DNA of 14,994 nucleotides from positions 46,338 through 61,331 of the forward strand of contig WIDE01000148.1 in assembly GCA_015039315.1 (NCBI GenBank). Reading direction: 5' to 3'. Source of the stretch: Clavulina sp. PMI_390. Its lineage: Eukaryota; Basidiomycota; Agaricomycetes; Cantharellales; Hydnaceae. Position numbers and translations under genes: made by a program. Below are positions 1-9,341 of the stretch, in pieces. A model generated the notes under the pieces. That model did not search any database. It was not told where the DNA came from and saw only the letters and a program-made list of their open reading frames with translations. How positions within the stretch are numbered: position 1 is the first letter of the stretch; every line of letters starts with the position of its first letter.

Positions 1-900
1 TTGAAGGAGTTTCTGTTTAGGAGTCGCGATTCATTTCAATTATCATGCCCCTAATCATGATCAGTTGCTAACACCACGGTGAAACTCCGAGGTTTTCTGC
101 AAGCGCTCCCAAATGATTTATCATAGACCAAATGCCCACCACGAAAATTTCTGATTTATTGATTGGTACATGCAAGAAATTATAGCTACTTGCTCAACAC
201 TTTTTTTTCCAGTTGTGCGACCAGTAGACGGGATGAGGAGAGGTCTCTGCAAATAGAGTGTATAGTTACCAAACTACTGATTGACACCATTTACGTATCG
301 CGCGCAGCAATCCGCCGTCACCTACCTCTTATAGCACCTAATCATCGCGGACCCAGCTATCTCACCCATCCACAGCTTATGGTTTCGGTCTCCTGCTCTA
401 CCCTTGATCGGCCTCCTTCAGCTTTTGTTCCACATATATCCCACACGCGTTGCCTCGATGCACCTTCTGAAACTGGGTACTGATGACTGGAAGAGCACGC
501 CTGAGTATGAAACTCGTCGTGGATCTAGGTTATTAATGAGATACTTCCGCAAGCCAACTTCTCAATACCTCTCCCACATTATAGATGGTATCTCCGTTCA
601 GTTGCACGTGTATGGTAGGGTCTTCCGGTTCTGCAGATATAAACGGCATGATCCTCCATTCTCCTGTAATAAGTGCATATGGATACACACACGCAAGGGA
701 GAGTATTAAAGTAGCTCTGATGCAGACTTCGAGAAGGTATGGCAGCATTTATAGATCGCCATTGAGACGTTGAATTGTTGAGCGATGTTCAAAAACTATG
801 CAGCTACAGTTTACATTTTCAGGCAAATTACACTAATCAATGTATTTTTCTGGATATCCTATGCTCGTGGACATGGACACGGCGACCAGCGCATAACCAT
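1..900. other. No recognisable gene; left flank
   Basis: This stretch lies 3' of thioredoxin-like copy 1 and runs to the window edge. Several short open frames exist on both strands, but none has a motif I recognise. The most protein-like is a minus-strand frame at 533-748 (71 codons) with a hydrophobic start and an acidic middle. It has no visible domain, and extending it through plausible splice sites gave nothing recognisable. I see no repeats, RNA genes or transposon ends here. Confidence 0.4.
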
Positions 901-1441
901 TCAGTAGAGCTAACACGGGCGGGAAAGATTCCATCAGCATCAATGAAGTATGTGTATTGGCTTGGTGGAAGAAGAACTTAGGCTCACTTTATGAATCATT
1001 TTCTCCGCATCTTCAAAGTTGTTACCAACAACACGGCCGACTTCCTCGCGTTTGTTGAATACAACAACCGTAGGGACCTTGTGAACTTTTTGGTCTTCGG
1101 CAATATCCTAAACCCAGAAGCAAGGTCAATCGCGACCAAGAGCATGCACACTGAAGCAACATACCCTTTGCTCTTCAAGATGCACCTGGAAGAACCCAAA
1201 ATACTTGTCGTGTCTCAACGCTCGTTCAAGTTCACGAACTAGGAATGGCACAACTTCGATGGAGCTTGGGACTTGCGTGCTGCAAAAGCCGACCACGACA
1301 GGCTGACCCGAATTTACCTGAAGGTTAGCCATCAGTGCCGCAGCATTAGTCAAATCTTTGTAGGCGGGATATGGATACGGCACTGACGATAGCCTTAAGA
1401 TGGCCAAGGTCGATCAATCTAGGCACGACTGTCTCGGACAT
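901..1441 (-). CDS. Thioredoxin-like protein lacking active-site cysteines, copy 1
   Basis: Rebuilt four-exon gene: exons 1441-1388, 1317-1165, 1107-988 and 909-901, giving 111 residues. Introns of 70, 57 and 78 bases begin GTCAGT, GTATGT and GTGAGC, end in AG, and are all phase 0. The start ATG at 1441 was chosen because it matches the ATG-TC start of the other copies and lies 93 bases below a TATA box. The fold is thioredoxin-like: a beta strand ending VVVGF, then the active-site loop, a long helix, the strand FFQV, and the cis-proline segment KVPTVVVF. The loop reads FCSTQVPSS, so neither catalytic cysteine position is Cys; one Cys lies three residues earlier. Exon 1 is three codons longer than in most copies (MSETVVPRLIDLGHLKAI). 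Disulfide exchange of the classical kind is unlikely; a binding or scaffold role is possible but unproven. Structure confidence is high, function unknown. Confidence 0.82.
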
Positions 1442-1533
1442 AGCTGAAAGGCTTGGTGAGCACGAAATATCAAATCACTGGTGGTGAGGAGAAGGTTGGT
1501 TTGTGAGGAGGCCGGCCATCTATGAGAAGCCCC

Positions 1534-1540
1534 TTTTATA
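1534..1540 (-). promoter_or_regulatory. TATA box of thioredoxin-like copy 1
   Basis: The minus strand reads TATAAAA here, preceded by GCGAG, 93 bases upstream of the ATG at 1441. Copies 3, 5 and 6 have a TATA box at 80-91 bases, and the matching distance supports both the box and the chosen start codon. Confidence 0.55.
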
Positions 1541-3609
1541 CTCGCAAAAGGTCTTCTAGGGTAAGTCTCACAATAGCCAAGACCTTGGGTTCGATGACGT
1601 ACTTGTTCATCCACGGAATTCGCGCGGGCTCGTTCCAAAGCGTGTGGTGAATGACATAATAAGCGCGGCTTCACATCTCCAGCTTCGCGATGTGGCAGGC
1701 GGTTATTCATGCCAAATCTAAAGTTGAGCGCCTGATAATGATTGGTCCAATAAAGAGTAGAACACTTGTGAATGTCGGAAGAAAATCTCCGTGACACCCA
1801 CGATAGAGTTGTAACGATCAAGATCCGATGAAATCATGCAAGAGGAGAGGGGTGCTCATCGGTGAAGAAGGCAGTTTACGTAGCAACTTCGCCGATTGAA
1901 AATTTTGAATCGTCTATGCGTGGGTATAAGTCGGCTAGCGGCCAATGTTGAACTTCTCTGAGTCATCGTTTTGAACTTAAATTATCACGACGTGAGACTG
2001 CTCTATTCACGACAGTTCTTCATACGGATTCGGCTATTCTCCCCCATTCCAGAGATCTAAGAACTCTAGAAAGAGAGTGGACAATGAAATTCTTTCCTTC
2101 TCCTCACGTAACATTCAATTACAACTTCAATCTCCACCACTTGATCTGACTGTTATTCCGAATCAACTAATGGATTTTCAGTCGATGGAAGAGTGAAAGA
2201 GTTAGTCAATTCGATGGCAAACTTACCTAGACGGTTGGAGCGTCCTAGCCTGTGGGCTTCAGATTCCGGTGCGAGTTCCAGTGATGCGCTCGAGACCAGC
2301 CAGGGCGTCCTAGGACCTCCTATTTTGCTATCTAAGTACAATATTGTAAGAGAGTTTCTCCTCGGTTGTTAAGCATCGACTTAACTTGTGACTGACGAGG
2401 GCAACTAAGATTGAATTGTCTGACAGCGCTGTATGGGGGTGCGGGAAACAGGCGCACAGCGACCAAAAAGCCGCTTATCTCGTTCCTTCGTCATATAGAG
2501 GTCGTCAAGATCATCACCTACTCGGCCTAGAAACTTGATCCTAGCACTCCTCTTTTGACACTTACATCAATTTCAGCTTATTTTGTAGAGGCTCGTTCTA
2601 CACAGTGCAATCTAGACTCCTCGAGCGACGACGTAAAGATATTTGTCGAGATTTCCAAAGTCGAATATTCATCTATGAAATTGTTCCCACTCAGGGGTCC
2701 CCAGTTTATTTCAATCATCCTATGGGCTATTGTGACCACGAGCCGGCCGCGCGGCGGTGCTCTGGGTTGTGGCAGTAGTGCTCCTAGCTGATTTAGCATG
2801 CATTGAATGCTCCCCACAAAGCTTCACACTTGGTATGTGAGGTTGCGCTACTTCTTCGAGCCTTCCTTTCCAGTTTCGCAATCCGTAGAGAAAGCGAAGA
2901 GAAATTCTTTCACTTCCCCTATAGACTTGCTCAGCACAGGCGCGAAGCTATTGATTGAAATTATTTTACGGTATTGCACGCAGCGGTTTGAGCACCACCT
3001 TATTCCTCTCTCTGGTGTGGGCTAGCTGCCCCAGCCATCCAAAAATACCAGCCTCTTAGTTCCCCCGCTAAACCCTTTGATCGCCCTAGCTGACGGTTTT
3101 CAAGGGATTAAACTGTGGATTCGCGCATATGGCTCACTCTGTAACGCGCACTAGGCGTCAAATTTCCATTATGTTAGATTTACATCTGCTTCTCAGCCTT
3201 CAGTCCTCTCCAAAGGCTAAACTCAAATGAATATACAATGATCTAATAGGTCCGATGCATCATCAGAAGACGCCATGCGAGCTATTCCACCGTCAATAAA
3301 CTGGCAATATGCCGCCTTCAGCGCACTTGCGACTCACACAGGAGTCTACACAACAAAATTTACTGGTTTTGACGGAGTGGGTTAGACTTGGCATGAGCAT
3401 ATATGCTTCACTGTCACACCAGGATCCCTTGGAGACCATCATTTTCGAAGGATCCAGCAGCCTATGGAGACTGACTTATACTCGCTAGGTCATTGGAATG
3501 GCTATATTTCTTGCGTGACATAAAAGTGTGTTTGGAATCAGCGGCGGCGCGGTCCCATGGGAGAAGTATCAATCACTTACCCATATGTTGGACCGCTCTC
3601 TTGGCTCAT
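1541..3609. other. About 2 kb without a recognisable gene
   Basis: This block separates copy 1 from the F-box-like gene. The open frames are short (60-80 codons), overlap on both strands and show no recognisable domain. A plus-strand frame near 2920-3000 reads IDLLSTGAKLLIEIIL, which faintly resembles the start of an F-box, but no second F-box half or continuing frame follows. I see no thioredoxin-like exon, terminal repeats or RNA gene. It may be decayed mobile or duplicated DNA, but nothing read here proves that. Confidence 0.4.
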
Positions 3610-4947
3610 CTATCGGTTCCAAGACTCTTTCAAAAAGATACGAGCTTTCGACGCAGGCGCCATATCTTCCATGTCTGGTAGCAGACCAGGGTCACATGTG
3701 AGGATCAGGCTGGGTCTAACGTTGAGCAAGTATACCAGGTGACCTGCTATTGGGTTGTAGGTGGGATCTTCCGTATCCATCTCGTTGCAATTATCAATCT
3801 CAAGAGATTGAAGTGAGGGTAAGAGCCTTGGGCGTCCGAAGTCCTGGGATTCGGTGATACTCGGTCCCTCCGTGTCGGGATACGTATGGATGAGGTCGGC
3901 GAGGTAGATGATCAAGGGAATAATATTGTCGCTGTTTCGGACAACAAGTGTCGTGACATTCTCGAACGCAGTCTCCCAAAATGGCAGCGCCGCTCGCGTG
4001 AGTAATTGTGCAAACTCGAAACCTCGAGGCAAGCCAATGTTCAACTCGAGGGATCGGAGCTTGAACTGGGCTACCGATTCCGAGTTCATCGGCTCGTTAT
4101 GCCGCGTATGGGTATCTGCCAAGTTAGAGGCATGATGATAGCACACAAGCCATTCGAGGCTAGGAGCAGAGATCCAATCAAAGAGCAAGGGATCCTCGAC
4201 ATCCAGGAATGCAACACGTGGGAGCAGAACTGGAAAATATGTGGTATCTGACTCAACGATACGACCTCGAAGAGTGCATTTCTCTAGTTTCGAGCATTCG
4301 AGGAGAAAATTCTGGACAATGGACCACGATAGATCCCAATACAGCATGATCAATGAAGTGAGATTGGTTTGGGGGATGTTTTGAAGAACGGAAAAGCTCA
4401 TGGCGGTGAGCTGGAGCGATGTAGGGTTGGGGGCAGTAGCTGTTGTGGTGAATATAGTGGACTCGTCTTCCAAAAAGCACCAAATTGGTGGATTCAGCGA
4501 AAAAGTGCGAAGACTGGGATATTGATCGTCCAATGGTAGGATGCAATCCGCCATGGCGAAACCATATATTTCAAATGTCCTGACTCGGTACATCTCCGGC
4601 TTTACCAACTTCCATACAGCTTCTTCGCCTAACGCAGAATCAGCGCTGGGCTCGGCTCCAATGAGTAATGCGAAGTCAAGTTGAGTGTTTCCTGAGCGAA
4701 GCAGATGCAGTTGAAGGATCGATAGGACTCCCTGAAGTGGAGCATTTCCATCAACCGTCTTGTTTTCGATGTCGACAGTGATTATACTCCAAAGGGACCC
4801 AGTCGATACAGCAATCTGTCTCCAGCGAGCCGACACAGAGCTGAGGATGATGCGGTATTTGATCAGCTTTTTATATTCGTGATCGTCGAACGAAAAGGCT
4901 CCAGTGAGCATTATTTTAGCAAGGATTTCGAATGGGAGGTAGTCCAT
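3610..4947 (-). CDS. F-box-like protein
   Basis: Single uninterrupted frame of 445 residues. The start MDYLPFEILAKIM matches the opening LPxEIL of fungal F-box domains (residues 4-13). Residues about 38-56, with SVSARWRQIA followed by TGSLWSII, match the second half, whose usual form is SVCrrWReIA...PxLWs. Known F-box proteins bind Skp1 through this region and bring targets to an SCF ubiquitin ligase. The remaining 380 or so residues contain spaced Leu-rich segments such as LRTFSLNPP and LRSLELNIGLP, like the irregular repeat region seen in agaricomycete F-box proteins, and are likely the target-binding part. The usual Cys of the VC-WR motif is Ser here. There is no visible intron; a coding exon further upstream is possible, because many relatives carry a longer N-terminus. 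It shares no similarity with the surrounding thioredoxin-like genes and seems to be an unrelated gene inside the array. Confidence 0.8.
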   Translation of the reverse strand: MDYLPFEILAKIMLTGAFSFDDHEYKKLIKYRIILSSVSARWRQIAVSTGSLWSIITVDIENKTVDGNAPLQGVLSILQLHLLRSGNTQLDFALLIGAEPSADSALGEEAVWKLVKPEMYRVRTFEIYGFAMADCILPLDDQYPSLRTFSLNPPIWCFLEDESTIFTTTATAPNPTSLQLTAMSFSVLQNIPQTNLTSLIMLYWDLSWSIVQNFLLECSKLEKCTLRGRIVESDTTYFPVLLPRVAFLDVEDPLLFDWISAPSLEWLVCYHHASNLADTHTRHNEPMNSESVAQFKLRSLELNIGLPRGFEFAQLLTRAALPFWETAFENVTTLVVRNSDNIIPLIIYLADLIHTYPDTEGPSITESQDFGRPRLLPSLQSLEIDNCNEMDTEDPTYNPIAGHLVYLLNVRPSLILTCDPGLLPDMEDMAPASKARIFLKESWNR

Positions 4948-4989
4948 CCTGCCTGGATGCTTACCAACTGAGATGGATAGCTGGCCACG

Positions 4990-5336
4990 TCAGAGGGAGC
5001 GTGAGAACTTCAGGAAGCGTGATGTCTTGCGGTCATTGACTCGGAGGATGCAACGCTCAACGTGTATCCAGAAATTATGAGGTACCAAAACAACTACTCC
5101 TCGGCTTGCTTGGAGTCGATCCGTGAGCTCGTTGAACTCCGTGTCCTCGGCTGTATTCGGTATGCCGCTTAATCAGCAACCAGTCATAGACCTCTGAATT
5201 CATCTAGCTCGTTACATCCAGCACTTGGGCCGATGAGAGGCAAGGGTTTTACTGGGCGCCGTATTTTGACTTGGTACATGATGAAGCCTCGAATACCCTG
5301 AGCGACTCGAAGGGGAACTAACAAGTCTACGTTCAT
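4990..5336 (-). CDS. Doubtful two-exon small gene, unknown product
   Basis: Possible gene of 101 residues: exon 1 at 5336-5192 starts MNVDLLVPLRVAQG, and exon 2 at 5150-4990 ends KTSRFLKFSRSL. The 41-base gap begins GTCTAT, contains GCTGATTAAG as a possible branch site and ends ACAG. Joining the exons keeps one frame through both, and both parts read like protein. Against it, the intron is shorter than every well-supported intron here (57 bases or more), and I recognise no domain. It sits between copy 2 and the F-box-like gene on the same strand, about 90 bases 3' of copy 2. It could instead be chance open frame or an upstream part of the F-box-like transcript. Confidence 0.25.
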
Positions 5337-5426
5337 TTTGGCGTTGAAACATATTACAGTTTACTTTGGAAACCAACGATTAGAGCTGACTGTGTGGCTG
5401 GGTGTGGGCCATAGAGAAGACCTTGT

Positions 5427-5990
5427 TCAGTGGAGCTTTGAGATCCAATCAAATTTTATTTGAGCAACAGCGATTGGGTGGTGCAAACGAGTGAATTCGT
5501 AGCCTACCTGATCAATCAGATCCTTCAAGGCACTTTCACTCAAACCGTCCACACGACCCATCAAATTCTCATTTCTGAAGGCAATAACGACAGGGATATG
5601 ATGGATGTTGCGCGCTTCAGCGATATCCTAGGGTACCCGCCGTATAAAGTCATGTGTCAGATAGATTTAGCCGCCCGCTCGTAATAGCATTGATGCTGAT
5701 CGAATAATCGGAAATAACACACCTCGTGGAGATCTCGATTGACCTTGTAAAATTCGATCTCCTTACCTTCCCGCTGTACCCGCTTCGCCTCGCGCTCAAG
5801 CAACGTCAGCATAGTCGTTGATGGGACGTTCCAAGGAGCCCAGAATCCAAGCACGATAACTTTTCCCGATTCCACCTAGCGTAAAAAACTAAGTTGTGCG
5901 CCAGAGATGATCTGTATGCACCCCATCGTAGGTTGAGACACTGACGAGCTCCTCATATTGCTGAAAGTTTTCGATCTCCTTGATGGACAT
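5427..5990 (-). CDS. Thioredoxin-like protein with WNVPS in place of WCGPC, copy 2
   Basis: Exons 5990-5946, 5875-5723, 5627-5508 and 5435-5427 encode 108 residues, the usual length of a free thioredoxin. Introns are 70, 95 and 72 bases, all GT–AG and phase 0. This is the copy closest to true thioredoxin: the strand VIVLGFWAPW is followed by NVPS, so Asn31 and Ser34 stand where the two catalytic cysteines belong. Later come IEFYKVN, the cis-proline segment HHIPVVIAF (Pro78), and GRVDGLSESALKDLI, matching the GRxxGxxxxxxLxxxI ending of thioredoxins. The last exon is Leu-His-stop rather than Leu-Tyr-stop. The gene lies about 680 bases 3' of the SDR gene, on the same strand. A TTATAA motif lies about 50 bases above the start and is only weakly convincing as a TATA box. 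The fold assignment is firm; without the cysteines the redox reaction should be absent. Confidence 0.88.
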
Positions 5991-6669
5991 TCTGGAACGC
6001 GACGAGGCTGCAAGATTTCAATGCTTTTTTCCCTTTGTTATAAGGGGTGAGTTCACCAGGCCGAGGGGCGCGCGAGAGTCAAGGCCGATCTTTATGGTTT
6101 CGCGGCATGTGTCAATGCAGATTGACCAATAGTGAAAGTTGAAGACAGGTGACCTTAACTATCATGTGGTAGAGAGATTAGGCCCAGCCGGTAGTTTGAC
6201 AAATGCGAGTGCTTGTTCCAGGTCCGCGATTGTGCAAGGCGGCTGCATGCCGTATAGTTCTCAGCTATGAACGGCTGAAACCTGGCGGAAGCCTCGCAAC
6301 GACGGGAAGAGAAGTGGGTGAAAACTCCAATGTTGGGGTTGGGACTCTGACCGATGAATGGATCATATGTAGATGCCGTCAGTTACGGTGACAGTAGTCG
6401 TGTGTTAGGGTCACCGCCGGCGAAGGTCAATGGTTAATCACAAGCCCGGTAGAACGTCAGTTACTAAACCCACGTCAATTTGGAATGTCACAAGCAGTTG
6501 AAGGAAATTTCGCACTCTATCCTCTTTCAGCACGTTAGGGAGTCCACTAGGTGGGGAGCAGTGAGCCTACTTTAGCTGCGGAGGAGTGAGCTGACGAGCG
6601 GCCCCGCAAGGTTGAACAAAAACAAGAAATTCATAGCAGAGATTTTCATACGGTTCGTGCGGCCGTATC
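5991..6669. other. Intergenic region between SDR gene and copy 2
   Basis: This stretch holds the promoter side of copy 2 and the 3' flank of the SDR gene. On the minus strand CTTATAA occurs at 6044-6038, and CCATAAAG lies further up near 6090; either could be a weak TATA box. A plus-strand frame at 6203-6391 has no recognisable domain. A short inverted repeat (CGGTGAC with GTCACCG, 17-base loop) lies at 6386-6416. Nothing else stands out. Confidence 0.4.
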
Positions 6670-8119
6670 TCATACATCAAGTGCGCCCTCGGCCTTTACG
6701 GCCTCAACCCATGCATCCCACATCTCCCTTGTCAACACGTCATCGCCCACCAGTCCGTTAGGCTCACGTTTTGCTTGGCGTTCATAGTAAGCTCCGCGTC
6801 CTTCACGAGATGCCAATAGAGCGTCGGGGGATGTCGCGAGCCAAGTCTGCGTAACAGCACCTTGTTCAGGTGAACCTACACGAATATGAGACATCAGTCC
6901 AGAACTGGAGCGCTACAACATCATTAAGACGAAGAAAATGGGGAAACGTACATCCAAAAGTGTGAACAGCCTTGATGACGATTGACTCCCTCAACGTGAG
7001 CTTGCCGCCAAATGCGCCTTGTTGGTCAGTCCATATCTGCGTCGTGACAAGACCTATCGTATCATTCGGTATGAAGTATGGATTACATTGTGAGCGGAGT
7101 GTAAGTGGGAAAAAAGAGGAACTGACCCGGATTGCACACATATACGCCTATGTTCTTTTGCTGATACCGGGGATGCCCATCAAGATATCGTTGCAGCTCT
7201 TTCCTAGCGATTGGGTCAACCAACACAGAATGTCAGAGAAACTTGGGGTTATTCAATCAGAAAGAACTGAGTGACACGCACGTGAAGACGACTTGCATAA
7301 ACTTGGTACGATTATATATTGCTAGACTCTGCGGGCTTAACATTTTATCGCCTAATTTCATTCCCCATCCGCCTTGTTCTTTGGACCCTTCAAAGTGCTG
7401 GACCCAGCTTAAGTCTCTAGGATCGAGAAGCCCCCTTGAAACTCCATAATTCCCAATGGAGGACACATTGACGATGCGACCATTTGGCGATAAGAAGTGA
7501 ACGAGAGAGAGGGTTAGCTGAATGTGAGATAGGATGTTGGTGTAGTATGCGAGTTCATACGGCTGCGCGGTGTTGAGCGCGTGCTGATAAGACTTGGTGC
7601 TTCGCCCTGCATTGCTGTCGTCATAAGAGGAGATAATGAGGTCGCCACATGATCCACATATATAGGGAGAGAGAAATAGTGGGTATTAGTTCAAGGCTGC
7701 TTCCTATGCCCAGGTGAATGCGAATGTGGTGTCAAGGTGATTGAGACAGACTTTATGATAATATCAATCGGTCGACTGCCCGAGTCCTCCCACCGCTTAG
7801 CAAAGTCCCTCACACTCTCCGCATCCCCTAGATCGAGGCGCTCCACCACCACGGCATCGGACTTTACTTTCTCGCTGGACAAGAGATCCTGGCGAGCACG
7901 CTCAGCTTTGTCAGCGTCACGGCATGCGAGGACGACTGTACAGCCCATACGGGCGAGCTTCCGAACACATTCAAAGCCAATGCCGGCGTTTGAGCCGGTG
8001 ACGACAGCGAGCTTTCCAGATAGATTTTGTGGTGGAACAGTAAGGGTTGGGAGGAGGTTCGCGACGAGCGTGCTCCCAAGAGCAAGAGCACGTGAACCGA
8101 TGACAGTGTTACTGAGCAT
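6670..8119 (-). CDS. Short-chain dehydrogenase/reductase, retinol dehydrogenase-like
   Basis: Rebuilt from five exons: 8119-7752, 7614-7282, 7203-7127, 7053-6952 and 6875-6670, totalling 1086 bases or 361 residues. Introns are 137, 78, 73 and 76 bases. The NAD(P) site TGSNAGIG lies at residues 41-48, and NNAG at 123-126 is restored exactly by splicing intron 1. Catalytic residues are the structural Asn149, a Ser in VNVSS (174 or 175), Tyr223 and Lys227 in YNRTK. The CNPGLVTT segment (near 257-264) is likewise restored across intron 3. The family reduces ketones or aldehydes, or oxidises alcohols, using NAD(P)H; the layout resembles retinol dehydrogenase and WW-oxidoreductase relatives. CRD after the second strand (residues 66-68) would suggest NADP preference. 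The N-terminal 30 residues are mildly hydrophobic and could touch a membrane. The substrate is unknown. A CCAAT-like ACCAATGG lies about 100 bases upstream. Exon joins for introns 1-3 are well supported, intron 4 slightly less so. Confidence 0.9.
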
Positions 8120-8705
8120 CCCTTAGACTATATCTGTGAGCCCTTATTGCAAGTACGGTCGAGCTAACTGTGACAATCATGGATTGAACGGGCACTCAAG
8201 GCCGTTCGCGCCATTGGTTTGAATGAGGGTGGGAACAAACATGTGACTTACTCAATTGAAAGGCCCAATCGCCACTATTGCGAAAGTGCATCGCAAAGAG
8301 CCACACAAGTATCCTTCAGCTAACGGACCAGGTGGGTACAGTATGAATTTTGATGGCCGGATCCCCTTCGTCGATATGCTACTTGTTTAGATCAGATGGA
8401 CCCGTCACCATCCTTGAGTCCCACACCGACGTCCGGCCCCAGTCGAATCACATAGGGCTAGAGCATCAACCACCTTCGTACTCATGCGGCCGCATATTTT
8501 TACAAGAGTCGCGCTATTTGGTCCTGAACATAAGCTCATGCCAATCCTACCCTAGGAATCGTTGGACTTGGTAAAATTATCACAATTAGCGAGAACTTCT
8601 GGATGGTAAGACTCGTGTAGAAATACAGTGTTTGCAATTTGGGCTCGATGAATTCGTCAGCCAATTACTCAACGCCAATTTGGTATTAGGTGAGAGGCAT
8701 AACAC
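8120..8705. other. Intergenic region upstream of the SDR gene
   Basis: This stretch holds the SDR promoter side and the 3' flank of copy 3. A CCAAT box (ACCAATGG on the minus strand) lies near 8210-8217, and no clear TATA box is seen. A plus-strand frame at 8350-8574 has no recognisable domain and is probably chance. No repeat or RNA gene was seen. Confidence 0.4.
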
Positions 8706-9255
8706 TCAATAGAGCTTAAAGTATTGTAGCGAGGATTGAGCATAAATGAGTGTTTAATAAACCTGAAAAGCTTTGGCTCACCTTCCTAATCATGTCGACG
8801 ATCTCCTGGGGGTTCAGACCTGTGACCCGACAGCATTCTTTGCACTCTTTAAACGCGACAACACTCGGGAAACGCTTGACATCGCACTCCTTTGCGATTT
8901 TCTGGGACAGGTTGCATTTTCAGTTCGTTCGATATCGTCAGCTAGGGTTTTCATAATACTTCTCGCCAGATGTGCAATGGGAGGCGTCATACCTGTTGGA
9001 CCTGCGCATCAACCTGGAAGAACCTCAGGTTCACATCATGCTCTTGAGCTCGTTCCGCCTCTTCTTGGAGTATCAAAAGCATACGCATGGACTCCGGAAC
9101 TCCTAACTGGAGGAAGCCAAGTACGATAGTCTCACCAGACTCTACCTAAACAGCGATGGTTGGATGTCAGCAACCCTGCCCACCAGGGTATCGTGCGGTG
9201 TGATACTGACGAGATGTTTGTAATGCTCATAGCTGTGAATTGGTGGAACTGACAT
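8706..9255 (-). CDS. Thioredoxin-like protein with displaced CxxC, copy 3
   Basis: Exons 9255-9211, 9145-8993, 8901-8782 and 8714-8706 encode 108 residues. Introns are 65, 91 and 67 bases, all phase 0 with GT–AG ends; intron 2 ends CCCAG. The ATG-TC start lies 80-86 bases below a TATAAAG box. The thioredoxin order is kept: TIVLGF, a long helix rich in Glu, LRFFQVD, then the cis-proline segment RFPSVVAF (Pro78). The active-site loop is LQLGVPES, with no cysteine. Unusually, the hairpin after the cis-proline strand reads FKECKECCRV, so Cys86, Cys89 and Cys90 create a CxxC motif (CKEC) at a place where thioredoxins have none. It ends with the nine-base exon Leu-Tyr-stop. It is the first of four adjacent same-strand copies and lies about 590 bases upstream of the SDR gene. 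Whether the displaced cysteines do any chemistry is unknown. Confidence 0.86.
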
Positions 9256-9334
9256 GGCCGACTATCTGATGAAGATGAAATGCCGCAGCGAAAGGGTATT
9301 CTTTGTTGGAAGCAGATTCTCGCAAAGGCCTCTC

Positions 9335-9341
9335 CTTTATA
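9335..9341 (-). promoter_or_regulatory. TATA box of thioredoxin-like copy 3
   Basis: The minus strand reads TATAAAG, preceded by GTGGCG, 80-86 bases upstream of the ATG at 9255. Position and sequence agree with the boxes of copies 1, 5 and 6. Confidence 0.55.

Noticed and set aside
163..483. 106-codon plus-strand frame
   Set aside because: No recognisable motif; overlapped by other short frames on both strands.
1126..1407. Continuous minus-strand frame suggesting copy 1 lost its ATG and intron 1
   Set aside because: The frame has no ATG and reads through an intron. A better exon 1 (1441-1388) with a GTCAGT donor and ATG-TC start, correctly spaced from a TATA box, restores a normal gene.
1414..1821. 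135-codon minus-strand frame
   Set aside because: It overlaps exon 1 and the promoter of copy 1 in another frame, shows no domain and has a chance-like composition.
2807..3025. F-box-like string in a plus-strand frame
   Set aside because: Only about 15 residues resemble an F-box start; the frame ends soon after and lacks the WR-LW half.
3493..4251. Plus-strand frames over the F-box-like gene
   Set aside because: Antisense shadows of a clear 445-codon gene.
6386..6416. Inverted repeat CGGTGAC/GTCACCG with a 17-base loop
   Set aside because: Seven-base arms are expected by chance in 15 kb, and no gene end or site requires it.
7737..8126. 129-codon plus-strand frame
   Set aside because: Antisense shadow of SDR exon 1, which has clear catalytic-family motifs.
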